NCBI GenBank assembly: GCA_905221615.1
Contig: CAJNDT010003513.1
Coordinates: 434,001-498,000 of the forward strand
DNA length: 64,000 bases
From: Symbiodinium sp. CCMP2592
Taxonomy: Eukaryota > Sar > Dinophyceae > Suessiales > Symbiodiniaceae
Direction: 5' to 3'
The translations under genes and the position numbers were made by a program. Positions 33,362-43,881 of this stretch are shown here, piece after piece. Below the pieces are notes generated by a model that saw only the letters and a list, made by a program, of their open reading frames with translations, ran no database searches and was not told where the DNA came from. The first letter of the stretch is position 1; each line of letters begins with the position of its first letter.

Positions 33362-33672
33362 ATGTCTGCGATGACACGGTGCATGGACGCTGGGGCTTTC
33401 GACATCATGACATGCGATGAAGAACATTGTGCGTCTCAGAACCGTGGAATCCTGGGCCATTGTTGGTCTGAAGCCCCAAACCCAATATAATCTTAGAGGC
33501 CCTGCAAGAAAAACATGATTACGGCTTGTTTTGGAGGTTGCATGAGGTCTATTAGGGGTCTTCCAGGGATAAAAAAAGTATCCGAATGATTAGACTGGGT
33601 TTTCGTTTGTGGGGGGACAGGCGAGGGGGCATATTGCGAGTGTAAAGGAACACCATGACTAAGTATGGACCA
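33362..33672. other. unique spacer
   Basis: No repeat or gene recognised. Confidence 0.4.
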
Positions 33673-33799
33673 TACCTGTAGGGTCAAACCCTACCCCTTT
33701 GTTTGAGGTAAGTACCTAATTTCATGGCTCGGTCCGGTTATTCGGTTATGTCGAAAAGTAAGTACCCTCAAAAAGTGGTAGGGTATGACCCCACAGGTC
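33673..33799. mobile_element. foldback element, family T (single copy)
   Basis: TACCTGTAGGGTCAAACCCT ... GGGTATGACCCCACAGGT; inner AGGTAAGTACC and AAGTAAGTACCCT are direct echoes in the loop. Confidence 0.75.
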
Positions 33800-34488
33800 G
33801 AGTGTAGATCCTCAACATCGAGAATCTGCACTCCCGCACACCCGAGTGACCGACTGCACAGCCGATTTCTTGGATGTGGTCCTCCGGGTGCCCAAGCCGC
33901 GGTGTCAACAAGGAGTCTTGGGATTCGTTCGAAGGCTCGGGGTTTAGGGCTTTAGAAGTTAAAATTATAGGGTTGTCAGGCTCACCAAACCCGGGACAAA
34001 CCCTGAACCTTCTGCCTTGGGGCTGGCTTCAGAATGATAGATGAAAGCGGTGGCCTGGAGTGTGGGCAACAAGGGTATTGGTTTCATTGCGAAATTTTTT
34101 TCGTTTCCTCGAAATTTGTCCTGATATGGAAACCTAGTCAACGACACAATGTGGCTGCAGAAGTATATGGCTCTGGAACTATGTAGGGACAGCAACCAAA
34201 ACCTTTCGAAATACAATAAGCACCCCATACGTTGCCTGCCTTAAACACCAAACGAATAACCTAACAAAAACCCGAACTCCAAACATTAAACCCTAAACCT
34301 GTATGTAAACCCTAAAGAACCCTAAACCCCAAAAGCCCTAACTCTAAACCTCAAACCCTCTAAACCCCCTAAAAACCCAAAAGCCTCTCTGAAACGAAGC
34401 AAAAACCCTCTCGTCGACTCTCGGCCTGGCAACTTCCACCGCCGGCGAATGAAAAATCCAAGGCCGAGCCTCACTACGGTTTAGGCTT
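33800..34488. other. spacer with degenerate CCCTAAA units
   Basis: Telomere-like text from about 34282 to 34370. No gene recognised. Confidence 0.4.
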
Positions 34489-34583
34489 TACCCAAAGGCC
34501 CCAAAGTAGTTCCTTTTTGGGGGTTCATGTATAGAATCCTATAAGGTAATCCCAATAAGGAACTACTATGGGGCCTCTGGGTA
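34489..34583. mobile_element. foldback element, family A (A7)
   Basis: TACCCAAAGGCCCCAAAGTA ... ACTACTATGGGGCCTCTGGG, then TA. Confidence 0.92.
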
Positions 34584-34735
34584 GGCTTTATGGGCATTAG
34601 GGTTCAGGTTTTTTGTTTTAGGGTTTAGGGTTTACAAGTTTAAGCTTTATAGGCATTAGGGTTCAGGTTTGTCTTTTAGGGTTTAGGGTTTACAAGTTTA
34701 GGCTTGATAGGCATTAGGGTTCAGGGTTTAGGCTT
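34584..34735 (-). repeat. telomere-derived tandem unit of about 66 bp
   Basis: GGCATTAGGGTTCAGGTTTT...TTTAGGGTTTACAAGTTTA appears twice and begins a third time. Confidence 0.88.
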
Positions 34736-35255
34736 CAGGGCTCAGCGTTTAGGGCTCTGCAGGGTTGAGGGGATTAGATGGCTTGAAACGAACTGCAGAA
34801 GTTTTGCGCAGGCTTTCGCTAGAGGGCTTGATATGGTTATTGGGTTTTGCAAAGGCTTCACAGAGTTTAGAAGGGCTTTTCAAAGTCAAGTATGGGGTTT
34901 GACGACGGAAAAAGAAGAAACAGCGTCTGGGAGAAAACCCTGAAACTTAACAGAGTTTCAACTCACAAGTGAGAGAGCCGAAAGTAAAAGTTTACACATC
35001 ATAGCGGTAGGCATCGTAAAAGGAGCGTGTAACTAAACGGCTTGATGGCTGTTGCAGAATCCTGCCTGATACGGAGGTCCTTCGTCGAATACTTGCAGTC
35101 AGCACCAGTTTCAAGCGCTTCTGCAATATGGGGCTGCTAAAACTTGGATGCCCTTGCGATACAAAATACACCTCCGCTTCATGAACCCGAAGGTGTACCC
35201 AGACACAGTTTGTACTTCGGCCTTGCAGGTTTCCTATTGAATAATACTGCTGAAT
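34736..35255. other. unique spacer
   Basis: A minus-strand frame of 126 codons (34992-35372) runs through element Z and is not recognised. Confidence 0.35.
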
Positions 35256-35339
35256 ACCTAGACCCCCAAAAATAGGCAAAATAATGGCCCAAAACCGATA
35301 CAAGGCTATTATTCTACATACTTTGGGGGGGTCCAGGTA
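35256..35339. mobile_element. foldback element, family Z (single copy)
   Basis: TACCTAGACCCCCAAAAATA ... ACTTTGGGGGGGTCCAGGTA, inner CAAAATAATGGCC/GGCTATTATT; TA at both tips. Confidence 0.85.
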
Positions 35340-35429
35340 GGTGAAACTCCCAAGACATTGGGGACTGCGCATCGTCGCTGAGGACGCTCAAGCGCTTCTC
35401 TTCGTTCCACAGCCTTCCCAGTTGCTGGG

Positions 35430-35526
35430 TACCCAAAGGCCCCGAAGTAGTTCCTTTTTGGGGTTCATATATAGAATCCTATATATAGGGTAATCCCAAA
35501 AAGGAACTACTCTGGGGCCTCTGGGT
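35430..35526. mobile_element. foldback element, family A (A8)
   Basis: TACCCAAAGGCCCCGAAGTA ... ACTACTCTGGGGCCTCTGGG, then TA. The loop has an extra TATA (CCTATATATAGGG). Confidence 0.92.
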
Positions 35527-35624
35527 AGAGGAAACATTTAACTAGCGCGGGGCCTTGAACTTGGAGTGTCACAAATGCTCGCCATGTCTTTGTACGTAGG
35601 TGTTGTGACGGGCTTCGGGCTTGG

Positions 35625-35785
35625 CCATTTCATACTCAGTATACTGTACCCATTATACTATAATCATAGTACGGAACCCACAAAATAGTATTAGTTATTC
35701 AGGGCCCTAGATCAACCCTATTACAATCGATCCCTTATATCCCTTTAAAGGGAACCCTACTGTAGTTATTGAGGCCCCTATATTA
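35625..35785. mobile_element. degenerate E plus W segment (E4)
   Basis: ACCCATTATACTATAATCAT ... TTAGTTATTCAGGGCCCT, then CCCTTTAAAGGGAACCCTAC and a second E tip GTTATTGAGGCCCCTATATT. Confidence 0.6.
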
Positions 35786-35869
35786 TGAGGGTAGCTAGCT
35801 TGTAGAATTACAGAAGGGACTTAACAGGATGCTGATACAAAGCCTAACAAGTGCGATCCTTACTATGCA

Positions 35870-35975
35870 CTAAGGGTCCATGTACCCAAACAGTACATAC
35901 TTTGGCCTTAAAGTATTCCCTCTTTCCGGTACTTTAGGGCCAAAGCGTTTACTATATGGGACATGGACCCTTAGG
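35870..35975. mobile_element. foldback element, family F (F5, GGGTCC subfamily)
   Basis: CTAAGGGTCCATGTACCCAA ... ATGGGACATGGACCCTTAGG; inner arms ACTTTGGCCTTAAAG and CTTTAGGGCCAAAG. Confidence 0.88.
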
Positions 35976-36580
35976 CATACGGACCTAAACAAGGTGTTCG
36001 TAACTCTGAGAAGTTCCCCGAAGAAGGTGCCATCTTCCTTTGTTAGGTCCCTGACTAGCCACGACTAGCCCCTTCATAAGAAGCGTACCCTTTATTCTTA
36101 CTATTCGGCTCTGATATTGATGGGAACCTCGAACATGCTAGTGTGGAGACCAACTAAACTAGGAAGGAGGCTTCTATTATCTCGCGAACGATGCTACCAT
36201 TGAGTATGCACGTAGGCACATTCAGGGCACCTTGCGCCTTGCGGCTGGAGTCATTGTATGTCTTTGATCTTCGCATATCGCTAGACACTCAAGAATAGCA
36301 AGCCGGTCTGTGGCCACCGACGCCAAGCTCTTTGAGCACCAAAGACACGACCCATCTCGGCGAATTGCCATGAGGACTCACCCGCTTTATGCTGCGTGTT
36401 TGAGCTACTATCGCCAGAGTCTCGGCGAACCCCTCGAAGCAAGTAGTCAACAACAATTCCGTAACATCCCCGTCGTGGAGAGCCGAATTCACATTAGCTT
36501 TTTCGCAGAATGAGACGCTCCGGATACTTTCAGAATTGAGGAATGGTCCTAAACCTACAGGGTATATGCCTTACAATCAA
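35976..36580. other. unique spacer
   Basis: Frames at 36289-36492 (-) and 36310-36513 (+) are complementary overlaps; no gene recognised. Confidence 0.4.
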
Positions 36581-36657
36581 TCCTGCTTTATAACCCTTAT
36601 AGACGCCTTATAGTAACCCTTAGAGACCCCATTAAAGGAACCCTCTAGTAATTGAGG
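36581..36657. repeat. W segment
   Basis: TATAACCCTTATAGACGCCT, TATAGTAACCCTTAGAGACC, then CCATTAAAGGAACCCTCTAG. Confidence 0.65.
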
Positions 36658-36765
36658 GTCAACGTCGATTCCAGGGCATTGCCGGCCTGTAGACATAGCC
36701 CTGGCCCACGTCTGCAAGGACGAGGTCTGCCACCTGCGCTCGGACTCGTCTCCGCTATCAGAAAA

Positions 36766-36866
36766 AGGCCTAGGTAGTGCTACGGGGGGATACTTCCCAA
36801 AATCATAGTAACCTGTATTGTAGATTCCCTGCATCCTGCTATATAGGTGCATTGGATCCTTTGGGT
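36766..36866. mobile_element. foldback element, family G (G5)
   Basis: GGCCTAGGTAGTGCTACGGG, GGATACTTCCCAAAATCATA, then GTGCATTGGATCCTTTGGGT. Confidence 0.75.
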
Positions 36867-39286
36867 AAGGATTCGAGGGTTCAGGGTTTTTGCTGCAGTT
36901 TGGGCTGCGTGGAAGCATTGAAGCCAAAGAAGTGTCATGTGCTCGACAGTCTTGAGGCCTATACTCCTATCAACTCCTCCAATAGGTCCATGGGGTGGGA
37001 AAACGAACAAGAATCAGCTGAATGCTAAGATGTGAATCACCCTTCAAGAATCACAGAGGCTCTTCTAAACAGGAAAGGATTCCGTTTAAGGTTTAGGGAT
37101 TCAAGTTTAGGGACTTGGATTCGGATCTGTGGATTCGGCCTGGAAGTTCTTCAACCGTGTCAGGTTTTAGGCACGACAGGCCTGAGCCTGAGCACGCACA
37201 GCCACGTAGTGTTTCATCAAGGCATCCGGAGCATGTCAGCATATGCATTCAGATGCTGGATCGGGTCTGTGGTGTAGTGCTTTGTGCATACTTGTAGGGG
37301 CCGTATAGAGTAATTACCTCGACACATGAATTCATGTGTCATCCATCGTCAAATAGCTATCGCCAAACGACGCCATGATGATTTCTTGGGCGTCATCTGA
37401 GAAAGAGACCATGCGAACTCCGAAGCTTCGTTCCACCCCCTTAACTCTGGCCCTAAAGATCCTGCACCTCCCGACCCCCTAGAGAGCTCACCCCTAAATC
37501 GTTACGGAATCCTAGCCTCAACCCCAATCTGGGATCCCTTTTTGGAGCGCCTCCACATTCAGCATTCCAGCGGCCACCTCGTCTCCCAACGGGCTCCGGT
37601 GTAGGGATAGTACTACAGACCCCTGATGAATGAAGTCCTTTCTTTCATGAGGCTGATCATAGCAGAATAGCGATCCTAGTACGTTTACATTTTCAGGTCA
37701 TGTCGTTTAGGGTCGAGGCTTATATAGAGCTTATAGGGTTTAGGGTTTCCATGTGGTCTGAGTTTGGCCCCTTCCTCGACACCGAGTTGTGCAAATGACT
37801 TTGCATGGTTCCGATATTTCTCATTGCCGGGTCCCATCTACCATAAAACGAAAACAGCCGTGGTATGCCTTTTTCGCTTGCGACACCTTGTGGAATTTGT
37901 CACGCACAAGGTCATGGACAACTATTTCGAGTGCCACAATCCCGAAACCCCACAACCTAGCACCTGGCGTGTTTACAGGTTGAGTGCCAATCCGGTCCCG
38001 ATGCTGAATTTCCGTAGTGTAAGCCCACTGTGCTGCGTGTCTCGAGAAAGTTTGCGAAAACTAGGAAGGACACCAAAGTTGGGACTTTCGGCATTCGACT
38101 CAGGATGTGGGACTTGAAGTAGGGTGTACCTGCACCGCAATAGGTCGGTCAAGGAGCTTTTCGCGACAATCAGGCTGAGAATGGGCGTACTAGATAATGC
38201 ACACCCCGAAGCCAAGGCCCAATCAAACTATCCTATATCTCAAAGGCTCAACCCTGCACCTAGGCCTCAAAAGGCCCAAGCCCTATGTCTAGCTGAGTGC
38301 GTCGGCTTCCAGCAGATCTTTCACCGCGCCGCGCTTCGGGACGCGGGCGCAAATCTGGGTCAGGGGCTCTTGGGGTTCAGCGGTCTTGAGTTTCGGGTTT
38401 GGGGCTTTAGGGCTCTGTGCTTAAGGCTTGTAAGGATTTAGGAATTGGGGGTTTGTGAAGGATACTAAACCCTAAAGCCTATTATAGACCCTAATTAGAC
38501 CCTAAACCCAAAACCCGAAACCCTAATTCCTATTCCGACTCATATTTTCGATAGGGTGCCTGTAAAGGGTCTTTAGCCCAGACAGGAGGATTCATAAGTT
38601 TAACTATGTTGGGTTTAGGGTAAAGTTTAAATTTAGGGTTTAGGATGGTTTGTGGTTTCGGGCTTGCTCTTCATGGCTTAGGGTTCCGGGGCCCTTACGC
38701 CACGAAACTTTAGAGGTGGCCTTCGTCTTGGGCCAAGAATTCAGGGCCTCCTAAGGTTTGGGGCAGCCGGTCACGTGACAGCCCAAGCCCAAGCAAAACC
38801 TACGGCAAACCCCAAAAAGTTGGACACCGGATTTCAGAACAATCAGTGCTGGGATTCCCTGTAACTCTGCATTCGAAACCCCTGCCAGGAGACGGACTGA
38901 TATGAGGGGACCATGGCGGGAGCTACAAAAAAGAAGCTTTCGAGAGCCCGGGAAGGCCCTAAACATCTCCAACACACATCCCAAATCTTAAAAAATGGTT
39001 CATGTGCTTCAAAAATCCGACCGCGCCCCTGAACCTCAAACTCGAAACCTCTAAACCCTACGGCCCGCCAAAAAGCATTGAACGTACCGAGTTTGGCACC
39101 TTGCCTCCACTATGTCGGATCCTTGGACACTTCGGGTTTAGGGTTCCCTAAACCCTAAACCCAAGACCCTAAACGCAAGACCCTCGTCTGGCAGCCGCAC
39201 GCGAATCATCCGTCTGTCTGGCTCGGAGCCTGCAAAATGACGATGCGAAATGGCAAGCCCTACGCGTAGCCTGGACCCCAGATAGC
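36867..39286. other. long repeat-poor stretch
   Basis: The longest stretch of the window without an intact foldback element. Telomere-like units occur at about 37087-37110, 38460-38525 and 38620-38645, and a small TTTAGGG/CCCTAAA junction at 39128-39165. The longest frame (37764-38117, plus, 117 codons) is unrecognised and overlaps a minus-strand frame. Confidence 0.4.
37321..37340. repeat. perfect 20-bp palindrome
   Basis: GACACATGAATTCATGTGTC is exactly self-complementary. It belongs to no foldback family here. Confidence 0.85.
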
Positions 39287-39370
39287 CTACCGCCTTAATG
39301 ACTTATGATAAAAAAGGAAACCATACTAAGAAACCCTAAAAAGGGTAGGTTCTTTAAAAGTCCAGGAAAC
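39287..39370. mobile_element. decayed family N-like element
   Basis: TACCGCCTTAATGACTTATG ... AACCCTAAAAAGGGTAGGTT resembles N1 but most arm pairing is lost. Confidence 0.4.
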
Positions 39371-39731
39371 AGTAACCCGAAAACCGTACAGGGCTGGATA
39401 AGGCTTCGATTGTCTGGAGATGTTGGACTCTGCTCGCCAGTCACCTCTTCAAAAAGAAAGTAATGCATGCTATGTCCGGGAAGCCGAGTTCACTACGAAC
39501 GGCATAATGGGCAGAGACTTGGCCAGGAATGCTGCGCAGAACTCCTGCAACAAACTTTTGACTCCAAACCGAGCTAGCTATGGCTGACCCGACTCACCCT
39601 GGACCCTGCACCTCCGACCTTGCACAAAAGAACAGACCTAAGCCCCTCCCTCTCGCCTTCAAGCTGACATCCAAGCATCAATCCATCGAGAGCCCAACAC
39701 CGCACGGAAACCCCAGGGCCTTTCAGACACA

Positions 39732-39761
39732 TATATATATATATATATATATGTGTGTGTA

Positions 39762-39807
<46 letters not shown>

Positions 39808-39820
39808 TTAGGGTTTAGGG
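39732..39820. repeat. (AT)n run fused to TTTAGGG
   Basis: TA/TGTA repeat to 39802 passes without a break into GGGTTTAGGGTTTAGGG. Confidence 0.93.
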
Positions 39821-39918
39821 CATATAACGCTCTGTCAACACGAATTTTCGCCGACATCTAGCCCAAACTCATGATGGTGCAAGCTTTCTAGGTTCCGAAG
39901 ATTTCGACGCATATCCCC

Positions 39919-40007
39919 CAGGACCCTCCTTGTACCCTCAAATAGGGGTATACGGTCCCAAATAAGGGGCATTTAGGGTCTAATAGAGGGTAGATGGAGG
40001 GTCTAGG
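39919..40007. mobile_element. foldback element, family O (O1)
   Basis: CAGGACCCTCCTTGTACCCT ... GAGGGTAGATGGAGGGTCTA. O2 at 61739 is nearly identical. Confidence 0.88.
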
Positions 40008-40078
40008 CCAGATGTCCAGCCAAGCCACGTGTGGCCATGACGACCATGCAGGTGATCCACCCTCAAATCACGAACGCA

Positions 40079-40157
40079 AAAAAAGGAAACCTAATATAAG
40101 GGTTTAGGGTTTAGGCAAAAAAAGCCAAAAAAAACGGAAACCTAATATAACGGGGTT
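40079..40157. repeat. 50-bp direct duplication separated by telomere units
   Basis: AAAAAAAGGAAACCTAATAT occurs at 40079, and again at about 40130 with one extra base. GGGTTTAGGGTTTAGGC lies after the first copy. Confidence 0.75.
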
Positions 40158-40341
40158 AATAATTTGAATATAGTTTAGGGAGTAGATTTTACTAGAATTA
40201 AGATAAGGACCCCCCCCCCCGAAACAGCATAGACATGAGGGTCCTGTAGTACATCAGTGGACAGGATCGCGAACCCTGAACTCCCGAAAGGCTCCTAGAT
40301 ACCCTGATGGGAGGCCGAAAGGGGGTTTAAGATTCTTGGGG

Positions 40342-40435
40342 TACCTTAAGCCGGAATAACCTACCTTTTTAAGGTTCCTTATTATGATTTCCTTATATAA
40401 GTCCTTAAAAAGGTAGGTTATTCCGGCTTAAGGTA
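40342..40435. mobile_element. foldback element, family N (N1)
   Basis: TACCTTAAGCCGGAATAACC ... GGTTATTCCGGCTTAAGGTA, essentially perfect arms with TA tips. Confidence 0.95.
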
Positions 40436-40515
40436 GGGATTACTTAATATGAACCCTGTTCTGGGAACCCCAATCCCTACTAAACCCCCATGGGCCAAAA
40501 CCTATGATAGGGCTT

Positions 40516-40637
40516 CCCAGATCCTCGGGAGGATCTAGAATGTAGATCCCCTAATTTGGGGCCCTTTTCTACTCAGGGTACTTTATAGGAACCCCCATTA
40601 AGGGATCTACTTTTTTGGATCCTGTCGGGGGTCTGGG
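40516..40637. mobile_element. foldback element, family M (M1)
   Basis: CCCAGATCCTCGGGAGGATC ... GGATCCTGTCGGGGGTCTGG; inner GTAGATCCCCTAAT and AAGGGATCTACTTT. Confidence 0.88.
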
Positions 40638-40698
40638 TTCCTGATAGTTTCCGCGGCCTCAGACTTGCTGCTCATTGCTTGCTCAGCCATAAGCATAC

Positions 40699-40861
40699 AA
40701 CCCTAAACCCTAAACCGACCCTAAACCCTAAACCCTAAACCGACCCTAAACCCTAAACCCTAAACCCTAAACCGTCCTTCCGAGATAGGGTCGATCCGAA
40801 AAGCCCGACAAGGGCCTGAAAGGAAGAACATCACAAAGGGTTTAGGGTTTAGGGTTTAGGA
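40699..40861. repeat. CCCTAAA array then TTTAGGG array
   Basis: CCCTAAA units broken by CCGA at regular spots (40699-40773), about 65 bp of other DNA, then TTTAGGG units (40838-40861). Confidence 0.92.
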
Positions 40862-40885
40862 TTTGCTCGTTTCAGGGCTTACAGT

Positions 40886-41016
40886 CTTCAACCACCTCAG
40901 TCCTGAAATCCAAAAACACTAAGGCCCCGTCTTCAACCCCTCAGTCCTGAAATCCTAAAACACTAAGGCCCCGTTTTTTTCACACCCTCCGTCCTGAAAT
41001 CCTAAAACACTAAGGC
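40886..41016. repeat. 45-bp tandem repeat, three copies
   Basis: Units start at 40886, 40931 and 40975. Each contains CAGTCCTGAAATCC(T)AAAA or a close variant and CACTAAGGC. Similar text recurs at 49850-49935. Confidence 0.88.
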
Positions 41017-41142
41017 TGTAAAACTGCCTAGACCCTAAAGCACTACGGCCCTGAAGCCCCAAAACCTACGTGCTGAACCCTCAACCCTACACTCCGAAAG
41101 ACTGATGCATGCTATTCGCGTGAACATAATTTAGGGGGCCTT

Positions 41143-42139
41143 GATTGATTGATTGATGGCGGACTGTCGAGCTTCGGGCCGCTTGTGGGCGACACGGGGA
41201 AGCGCGTCCCAAAACTACATGCTGAATTCAAGAGTGAAACGAACAGGAGGGCCGCTGCTGCCAGTAGGGACGAGTCTGTGGCCGAGTTTCCTGACTGCGC
41301 CCCTGTAGATAGTCCTGAATCCAAACAACATGAGCTGCGAGCGGTTGGAAGGAAGGACGAAGAGCGGACAGGAGAACCTCCTCGCTGGAGGTATCGGACA
41401 AGCCTCGTTCCTCAGCAGACGGCAAAGGCGGGCCAAGGATGGAGGGCTGGCCGGACCCTTAGCCCTGTAGAGCTGCCATTGCCCCTTGCGAACCGCTGCG
41501 GTCCTGGCGGTGACCTCAGTCTCAAGCCTGTGAATCTCCTCTATTTCCAAAGGGCGATAAAGGTGGAGGCAGCGGACGAGACAGGAAGGAAACCGCTTAA
41601 GGTGCAGTTGGGCAGAGACAATGTCAGGGAACAATTTGAGACACGATTGACACACGGTGGAGATGGCGTAGTGACGCGCAGGGCTGTAGATCTGGTGAGC
41701 CTTGGCCATGTGGGCATACATGTGTTTCCGAAGCGGGAAAGCGCTGTTGCATGCATGGCACTGATAGGGCAGGTCTTCAGTACTGTGTGCGGGAGACCTG
41801 GGAGCTTTGGCTGTCCGGTTTTCGTGCCAGATGTCCAGGTCCCTGAGGAATGCCTGGCTGGCAGACCGGACCAGACGGGGCCACCAGGCCGAATCCTGCA
41901 CAAAGGCTTCGAGTATGCCGGGAACTACTGCAGAGTCCCCAAGCAGGTCTCGAACCTTGGGCAGAAAAACCGCTACAGCCTGAACATCCTCGCTGAGTTG
42001 GCCTAGCCATGACCTGGCTGGCGCGGCGCGCCAATGGTCCCACAGAAGGGCAATCAGATCGTCCGGACCATGCCTGAAAAGCTTGGCGAGACAGACAGCC
42101 CTAGCATGTGCGAGTGCCAAGGGAGGTGAGGTGGCCTGT
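41143..42139 (-). mobile_element. 5'-truncated non-LTR retroelement insertion
   Basis: GGGGGCCTT is present at both borders (41134-41142 and 42140-42148), a 9-bp target-site duplication. Read on the minus strand, the insert starts inside an open coding frame (5' truncation). Just after the stop codon region it ends in ATCAATCAATCAATC, a short tandem 3' tail of the kind found on several LINE families. There are no terminal inverted repeats. The insert is markedly GC-richer than its surroundings. Confidence 0.85.
41215..42138 (-). CDS. retroelement protein C-terminal part with C2H2 and C2HC zinc fingers (partial)
   Basis: Frame of 307 residues open to the truncated border, with no native start codon (the first usable codon is a TTG, and the first ATG lies within the zinc finger). 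Residues 1-105 are a helix-prone region with no reverse-transcriptase motif. Residues 127-148 form a C2H2 finger (C-x2-C-x12-H-x4-H, with Phe four after the second Cys). Residues 163-186 form a C2HC finger (C-x2-C-x12-H-x6-C). A basic linker and a positively charged tail follow, ending in TAG. Paired fingers of this spacing near the end of the protein recall the tails of dinoflagellate LINE-like polyproteins (recollection, not a search). The lack of any in-frame stop implies a recent insertion. It probably bound nucleic acid as part of the retrotransposition machinery; this copy cannot be autonomous, since the polymerase part is missing. Confidence 0.75.
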   Translation of the reverse strand, partial: QATSPPLALAHARAVCLAKLFRHGPDDLIALLWDHWRAAPARSWLGQLSEDVQAVAVFLPKVRDLLGDSAVVPGILEAFVQDSAWWPRLVRSASQAFLRDLDIWHENRTAKAPRSPAHSTEDLPYQCHACNSAFPLRKHMYAHMAKAHQIYSPARHYAISTVCQSCLKLFPDIVSAQLHLKRFPSCLVRCLHLYRPLEIEEIHRLETEVTARTAAVRKGQWQLYRAKGPASPPSLARLCRLLRNEACPIPPARRFSCPLFVLPSNRSQLMLFGFRTIYRGAVRKLGHRLVPTGSSGPPVRFTLEFSM

Positions 42140-42246
42140 GGGGGCCTTAGTAATTAGAATAGGGTTTGGGGTAAAATTATACTAATACTGTAGTTATAAT
42201 AGGGAACCCCCAAAATAGTGTAGGTAATTATCTAGGCCCCTATAGT

Positions 42247-43282
42247 ACTTAGGCCTAAGCTTTGGGGAACAGGAGTGGGAGGTGGGCTTGAGTCCGCTGG
42301 CTGAGTTCCATCATCACTAAGACCATATTGGCTTTGAGGCTTTTGGCTGAGTGGGCTTGAGGTTCCCCTTATCCGGAAACTTCCTACAACCCCTCGGTCC
42401 TCATCAGAAATAGCTGAGATCCCAAATCTCATATTCAGATCCGCCACTTAGACCCCAGCACCAAAGCCCCAACACCAAAACCAAAAGCTAAACACCCCGA
42501 AACAGAAACCTGAGCCAGACATCTTTTTAGCTCTACTCATCCGAACCATCCAGGACCCGGGCTGTAATCGTGCTCCGGGATGGGTATCGGAAGGAAGCTG
42601 AAAGCCTCGAAGGACTTGTTGGTGTAGCCTGCGCATCGGTTTAGGGTTTAGGGTGCCAAGGCCATGTCATAACCACCCTAACCCCGAAACCCAGCCCTTT
42701 CTCAGGTCGAAGCCTTCTGCGTGTTGGTTTATGTTGGTGGAGAAGGAAGTTGATATTGAGGCACCCACCACTTGTCCAGTTTCTTAGGGCAAACTAAGTT
42801 AAAGTCAACCTTCTGCAAAATGGCCTCGAGCGACCCGTCTGCGCTACACTACATCGCAAGCAGCATCAACCCAACACAAGGACCTAGAATCACACGCGCA
42901 AGCCCGAATGCAAGTTTACCTTATCCTTGTCACCGGCCAAGCACCCAGAAGACATGCGGCCAGAAGTGCAGACCAATCTCAAGACTTTCCTCCTGCAGCT
43001 TCTGTAAGCTGTCACTTACAAGGAACCCCTAGCCATGTATCCTACTACATACGTTGAACTATAAGGTCACTAGTTATACGTGGAACCCTTTAAGGTGCAG
43101 GTATACACACATGCACTATATTAGAACATGGACCCAGAGTTTGGATGTTACTGGAAGTCTATAAACTTGTGACAACCCTCCACCCATAACCAAAACGCTC
43201 AAGGGTATAGTATACGGCCACTGTCACGGTAAGGGCTAGCGGCTACTGCACACCAGCCTACCACAAAGGAACCCTACCAGCC
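42247..43282. other. unique spacer
   Basis: Short frames only; a few telomere-like units near 42640. No gene recognised. Confidence 0.4.
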
Positions 43283-43376
43283 TACCCAGAGGCCCCATAG
43301 TAGTTCCTTTTTGGGATTACCCTATAGGAATCTATATATGATCCCCAAAAACGAATTACTTTGGGGCCTTTGGGTA
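43283..43376. mobile_element. foldback element, family A (A9)
   Basis: TACCCAGAGGCCCCATAGTA ... ACTTTGGGGCCTTTGGGTA; same orientation as A1. Confidence 0.92.
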
Positions 43377-43881
43377 CCATAAAGGAACCCTACATTTCGC
43401 TGGGAGCCCGCGCCGCATCTCTGACATCTCAGAGTGGAGCAGAACTGGCCCGAGAAGAGCGCCGCGACGGCCGAGCGCTGACGCAGAGGATGGGAGTTTA
43501 GGGGTTTAGGGGTTTAAGGTTTAAGGGTTTAGGGTTCAGGGTTTGTTGTGGAACCTTCTTTGCCAATTTACATGTTTGTTTCTTGTTTTGTGTTAAACTT
43601 GTTCTTTGTCTTATTTGTTGGCTGGGTTATTTAGGTATTTGTGAACTTATCTGTTTCTTTAACGCTTTTCTTGTATGCCTGAAGGCAGGGGAGGTTTGGG
43701 GCGTTGAGGGCTTGGGTTGTAGGGGAGTGGGAGTTGGATTTCGGGATGTCGAGTTTGGGCAATTGGGCAACGTTACCGTGCAACACGTAACATGTAGGGG
43801 CTGCTTAGAGTTTTCATGTTTTGATCCTTGGATACACCCCTGCCCCTGGTCCGGCAAAACCGTCGAGCTTGCTCAATCATT
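43377..43881. other. spacer with TTTAGGG units
   Basis: Telomere-like array 43497-43545. A 118-codon frame at 43583-43939 runs into A10 and takes its last residues from the hairpin. Confidence 0.4.

Larger units (their letters stand above)
41132..42246. mobile_element. family E element split by a retroelement (E5)
   Basis: The left tip TTAGGGGGCCTT (41131-41142) and the body AGTAATTAGAATAGGGTTTG ... GTAATTATCTAGGCCCCTAT (42149-42246) make one E element when joined at GGGGGCCTT. Confidence 0.88.

Noticed and set aside
41149..42006. 285-codon plus-strand frame
   Set aside because: It is the antisense of the retroelement frame, which has recognisable zinc fingers. High GC keeps the opposite strand open.
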